The position numbers and the translations under genes are program-made. This document shows positions 13,401 through 25,400 of a DNA stretch of 64,000 bases, one piece after another. Source of the DNA: Mytilisepta virgata (Eukaryota > Mollusca > Bivalvia > Mytilida > Mytilidae); the NCBI GenBank assembly GCA_028015205.1, contig JAPWFG010000021.1, forward strand, positions 2,480,001 to 2,544,000, given 5' to 3'. The notes beneath the pieces were generated by a model. The model saw only the letters and a list, made by a program, of their open reading frames with translations. It was not told the origin of the DNA and did no database searches. The stretch's first letter is position 1. Every line of letters starts with the position of its first letter.

Positions 13401-16400
13401 ATTGAGTTCCTTGGACATCTCTGTTATTCCAATAAATCTATGAACATATGACTTAAAGTCTGTAAATGTCTCAGGAAATGTCTCAAGATTACAGCTTGTC
13501 TTTTCTCTTTGAATAATTTTGTCATTGTCATGAGCGTGGATCATTATTTTCAGCTCCATGTCAAGTTATCTTCTTTTATTTTAAATGTTAACCGCTTATT
13601 TACTTTTTAAATCATAATTAAAATATTTCTTCCCAACAGTCTATTGTTTTTTATTCTGTAAAACGATTTAATGATTAAGTAATTTAGGTGACTGATTGGG
13701 GTAATAAAGTATACACGAGTCATCGATAACCATTATGGCAAGAAAATGCCAGTTACTTGAACTTTACTAATAGTAATATAAATGTTAAAATTATAACAAC
13801 ACCAATCATACTTACCTGAAATGGTTTGTTTATTCTATTTTCCCTGGATAGGCCCCAATTGAACTGTGACTGGTACAAAATGTGACATATGTGTGCAAAC
13901 ATAGCGTACAAATCAATGTTGAGAAAGTAAAAAGGGAAAGACTTATCGGTTCGGTTAATAATGCAAAACGGACAGCAAACGATGAAGTGATCGAAGACTT
14001 CACGCTTCACGCTTAAAAATTTAAAGACTTTTCACGAAATCACGTTATTAAAAAGCAAAATTCACGGATCACGCCACACTTCAAATCACGTTTTCACGTA
14101 ATATTTTTCATTATTTCACGTGTCACGCTTCCGAAAATCGGCCAATCACGCGTCACGCTTAGACCCCTTCCAGACCCACTTATGGGATTTTAAAGTTAGA
14201 AAAATTAATTTAAGAAATTTTTTGGCAAGACTGGATGCCAGGAAAGTATTATTTCGTATCAACGTGTCGAATTTGTCCAAAATTGATTGGAACTTTATTT
14301 CTTGAAATCATTTTTATCATTTTTAATGACAATATAGCTTATTTAGAGCGATTTTAACGATATTTAAAGAATTTCAAATATCCACCCGCGGAAACCCCTG
14401 TTTGCTGCCAAATGTTCGCATTTTCATTCAAAACTAAAACGATCGCGAAGAGAACATATTTTATTAACAATTGATATTCAAATAAAGAATAAATGGCCCC
14501 AAATTATTGCTCAAAAACATTAACAAAGAAGTAGCCACTCAAGTCTGCCATCTTTTCAGGGAATCCGTCGTGCAAGGGTTACTTCCTGTGGGGACTCCAT
14601 CGGTGAAAGGGTTAAACTAAGTTCCCGCTGGCGGCCATCTTTGATGACGGATCGGCAACAAAGTAACAACATTTGGTCAGCACCTCATAAGGAACATTCA
14701 TGCCATGTTTAGTTTCAATCCATTCAGCGGTTCTCTAGAAGAATTTCAAAATGTGAAATGTTGACGGACGGACAGACAGACGACTGAAGAAAAGTGATGG
14801 CAATAGCTCACCTTTGTGTCAGTTGAGCTAATTAAAATTATGAGCATTTTCAGAGACAAGAAAAAAATGAATAAGGAGTTTAAGTCACAAGCTTAAATTT
14901 ACAATTTTCAAAATTCAACCCGTGTGGCCCCCAGTTTTTGAAAATCAAAATTTGAAAACCTTATTGTGCATCTAGATACAGTATGTGACAATACTGTATT
15001 CAAATTAAAAGCATAAAATGAAAAATGAATGAGGAGTTTAAGTCATAAGTTTAAATTTCCAATTTTCGACATTCGACCAATGCGGGGCCACATTTTTGAA
15101 GATCAAAATTCTAAACCTTTTTGCGCATCTAGATATAGTATGTGACAATACTGTATAGAATGCATGAAGTTAAAAATGAATGAGGAGTTTAGGTCACAAG
15201 CTTAAATTTCGAATTTTATAATTTCGACCCTTGTGGGCCCCAACTGTTGAAAATCAAAATTCTTAAACCTTACTGCACATCTACACATACTAAGAAACAA
15301 TACTATAAGTAACTAGAGTACTGTCGGAGACGACAGTTATACCCGCACCCCCACATTTGTTTCATCCAAGTGATGATGCAAATTTAGTGTTAAGGACAAA
15401 ACTTACCAGCATTAAAATAAACCATGCAAAGTTTATTACAATCCCCAACATTCTTGAATTTCTTTGTTGGGAGATTACATTTAATGACAATGTTGTCGAA
15501 TTTCACAACAGTGTTGTTACTTTTTATCACAATGTTGTTATTTTCAAACAAAATGATCACAAGTTCACAGAAATTAGTTTTTAAACACTTTTTACCTAAC
15601 AAATTCAAAAGGAATTCAGCAGAACCCAGTGACATATATGCATTACGCTGTTTTCATTTTTTTTAAATGAAAATAACCCAATAAGGGGATGACCATTTGA
15701 ATTTTAGGGGAGGGGTGCGGGGTGCTGGCATATTTGATGAAGTCGGAAAATTTATTTACGTTTTTGCTTTAAATGGAAAAAAATCACCAGCATATTTTGA
15801 TAATAATAATACTTCCTATATGCCATGTGTCCAAAATTGGGTGTTGAGCATCTTTTTGCATCTGTCCATCATGGACAATCTACCTATGAAGAAACCAGAA
15901 GCCTAGCATAAAAAATGCCTCAGAAATTAATATTTTAAGCATATTTTGAAAATTCGCTCATTTTCGGTCCCAATTTTCGCCCCATGAATGAAATCTTAAT
16001 ATTAAAGCCTTACTGTGCATCTACATCATATGTACAATCATTCCATAATCAAAGTAGAAGCCTAGCATCAATAATCAACAAGGAGTTGATGGCACATTCA
16101 TATTTTGACAATTTGTTGATTTCATCCATTAAGCGAAAATGAAAATTTTGAAACCTGTCTTTCTATCTTTACATCATGGACAATTTATCTATAAAGAAAC
16201 CAGCCTCGAATAAAAAATGCTTCAAAAATTGATGTTTTAAGCATATTTTGAAAATTCGCTCATTTTCGGTCCCAAATTTCGCCCCACGAAAGAAATCAAA
16301 ATTCTAAAACCTTATTGCGCATCTAGATCACATGTACAATCATTCTATAATGAATGTAGAAGCCTTGCATCAATAATGAACGAGGAGTTGATGTCACAAG

Positions 16401-19400
16401 CATATTATGATAATTCGCTCGTTTTCGGTCCCACATTTCTCCCGTTGCGCGAAATCAAAATTTTAAAACCTTATTGTGCATCTACATGATATATGCAACA
16501 CTACTTTGAAGGAATTAAAATGCTATACCTAAATCTAAATGAGGAGTTGATGTCACAAGAAAGTGTGACGGGCAGACAGACGGGCAAACGGAGACAACCA
16601 TAATATACCCGCAATGCGGGTATAAAAACGAAAGACGAGTTTAGATCACAAGCTTGAATTCCAAATATTCGAAGTTCAACCCATGTGGGCCCTTTGTTTA
16701 GAAAATAAAAAAATTCTAAAACCTTATTGCGCATCTACAGGTGATATGCAACCGTTCTATATAGAAATTAAATTCCTAAGCTCAAAAGTGAAAGAGGAGT
16801 TGATGTCACAAGAAAGTGTGACGGACGGACAGAGACAATCGCTATATCCCCGAGCTTTTTCGAATGTGCGGGGATAAAAAAGAAAAATATGTGTTGCTGA
16901 ACTCAATTCTGAGATACAAGGTGTTTAAAATTTGGGTATCTCTAGATATTTCCTTTGTTTTGAATGGAAAATGTTATGAATCTTTAAAGTTGTATAACAA
17001 ATACACTAATATCTGAATTTCATATCATTTTCTCAATCTAAAGATATGTATAATAAATAAATGAAAAGAAAATAGGGTGTTGCTTGTGAAAAAAATATCC
17101 GATACTATAAACGGATTAACCCTGAAGAGTTCGCATAATCTGACCAAAATTAAAAAATCTCACAAGTGACCATACTTAAAGTAGATGAAATGTTAAAACG
17201 AGGTAAAGGCCATGTGACATTTGCAGGGTGATATAAACACCTAAGCAAAAATTGTCCTATCAATCCGCTAAAATGTCCTGCGCCGATTTCTTGTGTGAAA
17301 AATCGCCTTCTCGTAGAATTATAAATTATATTGAAACTGGCAATAATTGTGAGACGTCAGTATGTGTTTAATATAATCATACAATGTCAGATTTCATTTA
17401 TATTAAGTAAATTTCCCGTTTTCAATTGATAAAGCAATAAAAAAGTAAAATGATTACCAAGCCCTTATCGAGTGAATGGTTTGCTGTTTGTATTGGCATT
17501 ATGGCTGTACCATAAAAAAAAAATCGATTCGACAAGTCCCACACAAATGTAATACAATATCTGAAAATAAAAAACATCCCAAAACATACCATTAAAAAAG
17601 CAATAATGAAAAACTCACCATGAAAATGCTGTAATTGACGCTTCAAAGCCTCGGTTTCATCTGGAATATGATAATCAGTTAAATTAAGGATGTATTCAGA
17701 CCTTTACAGATGAATATTTTTATTATTTATTTAACATGTATTGAAAATTTCTACCTTCATTTGTAAACTGAATTAACGCCTCTGGACTGTTGAGATTTCC
17801 TCATGTTAACATTATTTTGACAAAATGTCTTCCTTCTGCGATATTTCTTCTGAAAATTATACTTTTAATATAATTAATTCATTTCATTTTCAAATCACCT
17901 GTTCTTTCCCTGAGCTGTCCTTTTAGATTTGTTCGATCAACCATGTATCTTTGGGCTTCTTCACTCAGTTTTTCATATTGGTTAACAAGATCGTTGTACT
18001 TTGATTCAACCATTTTCTTCCTTTCTATTGTATGAAGAATGATATTATTGATAGTAAGATAATTAGATGAATTTTATTTTAAATCCGCTATTCTGAAAGG
18101 AAGACCATATAAGGTAAGGATGTATTTAAAAAATCTCATTTCTATAACCTGGTTTTACATGCCCTTTCTGGATTTTCTTATATAAATCTCAATTACAAGG
18201 TTCTGGGGTTCACTCTAACCAGCCGTAATTTTCATAAATGAAAAGTCTTTTGAGACTCCGATATAAATATGTACACCTGGTACTGTTTCACATCTGATTT
18301 CTGTGCAAGATATTATTTTCTGTTTTAATGCAATAACTAATTGCTGGAGAATGAAAATAATACAAAAAATCATTAAACAAGTCGCTATGTATTTGAAAAT
18401 TCTATGAATAACTACTACAATCAGACAACATCCCATTGGATTGAAGCCGGTGGGGGTGGGAGGGGGGGTTGGGTGTGGAGTGGGGGGGGATCAAACAAAA
18501 GTATCATTATACCTTGAAGCGTTTCTTTTTCCGAGCAGTAAGTTTCATTTTGTTCTCGAAGTAAAGATATCAGAGAAGTTACACGTGTCTTCTCTTTCAG
18601 CTGCTCTTGAAGATCAGCATTTTCTTCTACAAAAGATTTTTGATCAACAATTTAACTGACGAAGAGTTAATCTTGATTGTATCTATATCTCTAGCAATAT
18701 CAGCAATTCTTGTTTCCTATATTGACATGGAAGAACTGTCGTATTAACACTAGAAACGCAGCTGCTGTTGAATGTGATGAAATGATTCTGTTTGTCCTTC
18801 CGTATATGTATGATACAATTATATACAATTATAAAATTACAGTAAAGTACAAGTTGGACAAAATTAATGTCTCCGGGGTAATCAAAAGCAGCTTATCTAT
18901 TCATTCATTATTCAACATGTTTCAAATGATTTGTACCTCTATGTGATACATTTGTTCATGTTATTATTATTGTTTTATTTATATTGATATTTGGCTTTGT
19001 TATATTGATTCTTTGTACCGTTGTTATTTGGTTTTGTTATATTGATTCTTTGTACCGTTGTTATTTGGCTTTGTTATATTGATTCTTTGTACCGTTGTTA
19101 TTTGGTTTTGTTTTATTGATTCTTTGTACCGTTGTTATTTGGTTTTGGAGAAATAAATATTGATTGATTGACTAGAAATTGACATCTTCTTGATTGTTAT
19201 TTCATTACTTCGTAAGTTATCGTTGCTGGTTTCTATTCTTTTGAATTGTAAGTCTTTTTCTGGTAACTCATGATACCGTATTGTAAGTTCTCTAGCTTCA
19301 ATTTTTGCCTTGTTAACTTCGTCTGAAAATATGAAAAAAAAATCCTTCTCTAGGAACACTTGTCTACACAACTCCTATAACTACTGGTTATAAATATTCA

Positions 19401-22400
19401 TGTCATAAAACTTCAAAATATGTAAAAAAAAAATAAAAGGAAAATGTTTTTTTAAAATATTTATCACAATAATTGAAAACACTGAAATAAAAACCCTTTT
19501 CGCTAAACATAATATTAAATTTTTATTTAACAGCAATTAATGCTGCATTTTCAAAAATGAGAGAAAAAAACGGACCTCTCATTTATATACAAGTCAAGCC
19601 ATGATCCGCATACATTAGACTATCGGGTATGAATAATCAAAACAGTACTTTATACTACACAAAATGGTTCCTATATAAAATGATAGTTATATTTGTTATC
19701 TTTAAAAAAAAAAAACCACCTTGCAAAATCTGTAATTCATTTTCTTTACATTGTAATTGTGAATTCATTCGTGTAGCTGCTTCTGTCATCAGCATGAGTT
19801 GCGTTTTCGTACCTAAACAAAAAATATAAACATCGACTTGACCTCTAGCTTTCTCAGTAGCTGCTTTCAGAAATTCTTTATTTTAAGCATAAAAAGCGTG
19901 TATTGAAACATATTTTCTGTTTTACAGACCTACAAATAAAATGTATCACAAAATACCTCAATAAATTTGATGCAATGTATGGCCATTTCGTTGACTGACA
20001 ACTCATCAGCAGTGCTCGAGATCAACATATTTTGCGAAACTTGCCATTAATTTAAAATGGCCGAAGAATGCTTGGACTATACTCTTTCAGAGTTCTTTGT
20101 TCGGTAAGGAACGAGGGGATTTTACCCAACTATCGGTCGAACAGTCCTCTGATTATGAGGTAATTAAAGATGCAATTTTATAAATTTACAGCATAGTATA
20201 AAATTTACTATATCTAATATTAGTATCTTTGGATTGTAATTTTGAAACTCCTGGGACGATGCCTCTGCGTGATGGACCCTAGGTCCCCGAGGGTATTCGC
20301 CAACCCAGTCGTCAGACTTGTCTGACATGATTATTCATTAATTTGTTCTATAAATTACGAGTATTTGGTAAAATTCAAATATAATAGAATTACTAAGGGT
20401 TCATTCCTTGTATTGCACATGGTAGATCTCCTTAGCTGAAATTTGGCTTCCTGTTTCGGTATTTTTGGTTATGAGTACTTCTTGTTTTAAAATAAGTTTG
20501 GGTTTTGGTCTTCCAAATGTTTCGGTTTTAATGCTGCTGATGAGAGGTAACTCCTTGAAATGCGTCGTATACCGCATAGTATAAATTTACTGTAACTAAT
20601 ATTAGTATCTTTGGATTGTTATTTTGTATTATTTTTGAACAGTCTAGTTCGTCGTTATTAGACACACTGTCTATTATATTGACATTATAGTATTGTCAAT
20701 TTGGGGTTTTTGTGTTATTGTTGGCCTATGTGTCTATGTGTCGATTTATACCCATTTGTGTTGTCTTGTTAAAGGCATTTTTGTGTGGTCTTTGATTTAA
20801 ATGTTACAGGAACTCGGTGTTTATTAGTTCATTTCTGAACCACAACATGTTTTTATTTTTTAGGTCGTAACAATAACAAACTTGAAAATCTGCAGTTAAA
20901 TCCAATATTTCACTTTTCATATTGCACTAATGCGTTGTGAAGAATATTCATGTTGAGATTTATTACCTAATAAAGTGTCTGTTTTATTGAGTCAATTTTT
21001 GAGTCGCTATTAAAATTGGCCAGTAGATCTATTGCACTGCACTGTGCAATATTCTGCACGTGGCGTTTATAGCACCGACTTCAGTTGACCTTTGAGAGCG
21101 ATTTCTGATTGACTTTCAGTTATGATATTGGCCAATCAAATAATTTGTTGTTTAAGCAACTCGGAATAGATCGTCTACGGCATACATCAATCAATGTTTC
21201 AATTTATATGACCAAAACAAGAAAAACAACTGAAACTTCATATTAGTGAAATCTAGACATTGTATTTGCACACAGACTTTTTAAATGAAAACCATAAAAT
21301 CTTGAGGTTCTCATAGAACTTTCAAAAAGATTAAAACACGGGCTAGTTCAATACTAGATATCGCTCAGTTTTGCCTTCTGGGGTCAAAGGTCTAGGAACC
21401 AAAAACTCCACAGAAGTCTCCATTGCGTCAAGGTGGTCTGACTACACTTCGTATGAATTATTGCTCTTTAAAGGTAAAAATAATCATTTTCGCAGTTTCT
21501 GACTTGTAACATGAAAATTTGGCAATGTTTTGCTGACATAAAGAAAACAAAGAAAACAGTGTCTTGGAAAGATATTAGGTAATAAATCAGTAAGTTGCTA
21601 TAGACTGGAACATTTGGCCTTTGGTCCTTGGATTGAATAAAGGTTCAATTTCACTCGGCCGATGGCCTCGTGTCTGGTGCAATTGAACCTTTAGTCATTC
21701 CCAAGGCTTCAGGGCAAATATTCCAGTCTATTGCACCCGCAACCATTAAATAACTGAATAATATATACAAGAGAAGAATATGTTTTTATGAGGCTAAGGA
21801 CCTGGGAAAAATACATGTATATAAGAAAAGATACAAAAGGAACACAATTTGATTAATTGTTACAGTTTACACAAGGATTTATATTATAAAGCAATTATTT
21901 TTTTTTCAAACAGCTCCCTTGTTCAGGGAATACATATCATTCTTACTGAACTAGTAACGTTCATACCAGTGTTACTTATTAAATGACCGAAAGGAGTGGA
22001 CACCAACAGAAATTTGAATCAGTAGTTGAATCACAAAATATCTCATTAGAACACAGTTCTTGAAGTAACATGAAGTGCATATGTAGTGAGTGTGTACATG
22101 TGTATTTCCTTGGTAAGAAGAACATATCTGTTACCTGCGTGTTGAATTACTTCATTTTTTAAGTCCAATTCCTTTTGAAAAAGTGCAGCAGTCACTTGTT
22201 GAATCTTATCTACAAAATTGAAAAATAACCAAATGTAAATATTGAGATTGTTTTCATGTAGAAGCATTTTAATCTCACTTCTTGCAATTTATCTATCCTT
22301 ATATTGAAACCATTACGTAATACCAGGTCATCTTTTTTTATTATTACCCGCGGGGGTATATGGTGATGCGGTATCCGTTCGTTCGTCCTCCGCACCTATT

Positions 22401-25400
22401 ACCTGCAACTAATCCTACACCAATGAAAGGATTTCATTGAAACTTTCATAAAATCTTCAGTACAAACTGGCAATGTGCACCACCTATTTTATTTTTGATC
22501 AGAATGATTTTTTGTTTTTTTTCCAGATAAACATGGATTTTGCCATTTCTTCATAATATGGTAATATAACGAGGTAGGTTTGCCCCATCCGAAACACCTC
22601 CTAAACCAGCCAATGGATTTCTGTGAAACTTTCAGGGAATCTTCAGAGTACATTGCATTTGTGCACCTTGTATTTTGGTTTTTGATCAAAATGATTTTTG
22701 GGGTTCCCCATAGACAAACATGGGATATACATTTGTGAGATTTGTTCACAGTACTTCTAGTCAATTCATAAAGACGCATTTTATGCCCAACAAACAACCA
22801 TCACCAAAGGGTACACATATTTACTGAGATTGTGAATACCAGTATTGAATACTAGTAAACTATTTCTTAAATTACCACCAACGTTCGTAAAAATAGGTTT
22901 GTGAATTAAAACAATCTTTATACATGTGCTTTAGCAGAAGACTTGATAATACCTTATCAAATGTTATATATTATTTACCTTCTAACTGTTGATTATTTTC
23001 CCTGAACTTCCCAACTTCTGCCAGTTTCACTCTAAGTTCTGCTTCCGTGGCTGATAATTTATTGTGTTGTGTCTGTATTTTTTCCGCCTTTTTGGCTGCA
23101 TGAAAATTTTCAATTCATTTGTTACCTTATACAATCCATGTATAAATTAAAACGAAGACTTTACAGAGAATAGATTTATGAATACCTGCTACCGAATCTA
23201 GCAGTTTGTAATATTTTAATTTTTTTAACTCTCACAGCCTTGATACATGTATCTTCGATGAATATTTGAGAAATAAGGCTTCAAATATACTGATAAGCGA
23301 GTGGTAAAATATCGGCAAAAAGAGCCTACCCGTGCTAAAATCAGGATAATAATAATAATAATAAATTCTTTATTTAAAGAGGGTAACTCAATTAGAAGTA
23401 GTCTAATTTTCATTGAGGCCCTCAAACAAAATACATGTATACAATTAACATTCATACATTAAAATACAATATATATTACTAGTATATACACAATTCAATC
23501 ATTCAAACATACAAATGGCAATAAATGACAATAATTGGTAAAGTTTTGATTAAATTTTCTTATTCTTACAACAAAAGAAAGAAAACAAATTATTCGACTT
23601 GCATAGAATTTTCAAGAAAATGATTATAACAATGTTTCTTAAATAATTCCACATTACGAAAATTTTTTATTTTGAGTGGTAAATTATTCCATACCTTTGT
23701 TGCAGAATAATGAAAAGATTTTTTATAAAAATTTGTATTTGGTCTTGGAACAAATAGATCATTATTAGAGACAGATCGTAAGTTGTGGTGTTGCACATCA
23801 TTAATATTTAGCATTGCTAAGTAATCAGGTGTTAGTCCATTTACAATTTTATACATTAGAATTGATTGTTGGTATTTTATTCTATTTGTAAAAGATAGCC
23901 ATTTTAAAGATGAAAACATAAAATTAGATGGAACTGAAATATCGCATTCAAGTATAATTCTTGCTACTCTTTTTTGAAGTTTTATGATTCTATCTGAATC
24001 TTTTTGTAATAAATTTTGAAACCATCGTGAATAATTTTTATTTTTATTTTCATAGGACAGTTTCTATGACATTTTGAAACCCCGCAACACGAAGACACCA
24101 TTACACAACACAAGTTCTACTGTGACGTCGTTAAAGCTTGTGAGAAACTTTATTATAACATTGCCAATCAAGCCGTCTGACGTCTGTGACGTTGCAATCA
24201 AAATGTCCATATTTTACCATGGATATAGACTAAAAGCGTTTTTGAAACAGGTCACATTAGAATTTGTTGTAAAGAAAATTGTAACATTACCTAATTCTGC
24301 CTCAGCCTTTCTTCTATAATCTTCATAATTTACTGCCACTTTTTTCACTTGTTTTTCTAATTCATCTATTTTAGCTGAAAATGTACACAAAATTATGATA
24401 AAAATCTTAACTTTATAGATGAGGATAATAATTCCGTCAGACAGAGACACACGTTTGTAAGTTACACAGACAATTACAATGATGGCAAAACGTAACCTAA
24501 CAAGTTTTTCATTTGCATAATGCAAAAAGCGGCTTGAGGGATTTTTACCACTTGAAAAACTTCTATAGGGTATGCTACACGAGGTATGCGATACAGGTTT
24601 CAGCTATCAGACATTCGAAATCTAAGTAATAACTACTAAATATATGATAAATGTGGCCATATCATAATAGAAATTTAGAAGGAGGGATTTTATGGATTAC
24701 TTCTTGACAGAAAATCTCTAAATATACATTGCAAACGTTCAATAAACTGTATCACAAAATACCGAAATACACTGATGCATGTTATGGCCATTTCGTTGGC
24801 TGGTAACTTATCAGCGGTGCTCGATATCAAAATGTTGGAAACCTGGTTAAAGATATAATGATGAATTAATAAGCACAATCATCAAAAACCAAAACAATTA
24901 AACCAATCAGGAATCAAAACTCAGCTAAGGGTTACCTCGGCATCAAAAGGAAGAGCATTAGAAATTTGTAGAAATTTTTGTCAAATTTTGAACGGAAAAG
25001 TTAAATGCATTTAAGTAATGAATCATTCCAGGATTTTAACCAAATGAAAAGCGATTTTACTGTTGTTCTCCATCTAAAATCACAATAAGGTGCAAATACA
25101 ACAACGATACTGTTTCTTATAGTTTTTATTTCTAACCTGGATTATGTTCGAACTCTTTATACATATTTTGTACATAACCTTAATTTGGTTGTTATTGTAA
25201 AATTTGGTATTGATAATTCTTAATTTTAATATAACAATATTATTTACATTTTCTTAAATAACATCATTTTGCTGCGTTTTTTTCAAATATGATTACACTT
25301 TAAACGCGCGTATGACTTTTCACCTATGTTTTAAAAAATAACACATAATTGTTTTGTAGAGATGAGGCAATCGAAAATGTACGGAAGCGTGGATACGTGA

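Larger units (their letters stand above)
12281..14835 (+). mobile_element. Type 1 tandem-core element (pearl-like), inserted in the type 2 element
   Basis: Left end CCAGAGGCTCCCAGGATCCTG followed by TATCGCTCACCTG. The core repeat of about 166 bp has GGCGGCCATCTTGGATGACG and TCTCTAGAAGAAGATTTTTG. The right tail is GACGGACGGACAGACAGACG, then AGCTCACCTTTGTGTCAG and TTGAGCTAATT. It contains the piggyBac-like insertion. Confidence 0.65.
11885..16879 (+). mobile_element. Type 2 tandem-core element (Helentron-like), host of the nest
   Basis: Left end AACTAGAAAACTGTACTGTC then CCCCCGCACCCC. The core repeat of about 155 bp carries GAGGAGTTTAAGTCACAAGC and TTATTGCGCATCTA. The right end is a GACGGACGGACAGAG tract plus a hairpin around CCCCGAGC and GCGGGGATA. 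The core is interrupted at 12281-14835 by a type 1 element and at 15310-16627 by a second copy of its own family. Short terminal hairpins and an inside tandem array with a microsatellite tail match bivalve pearl elements; that assignment is inference. Confidence 0.65.

Noticed and set aside
15390..15666. Three overlapping frames of about 75-81 codons on both strands
   Set aside because: Overlap on both strands marks chance openness. Only the splice-bounded minus segment was kept, as a low-confidence exon.
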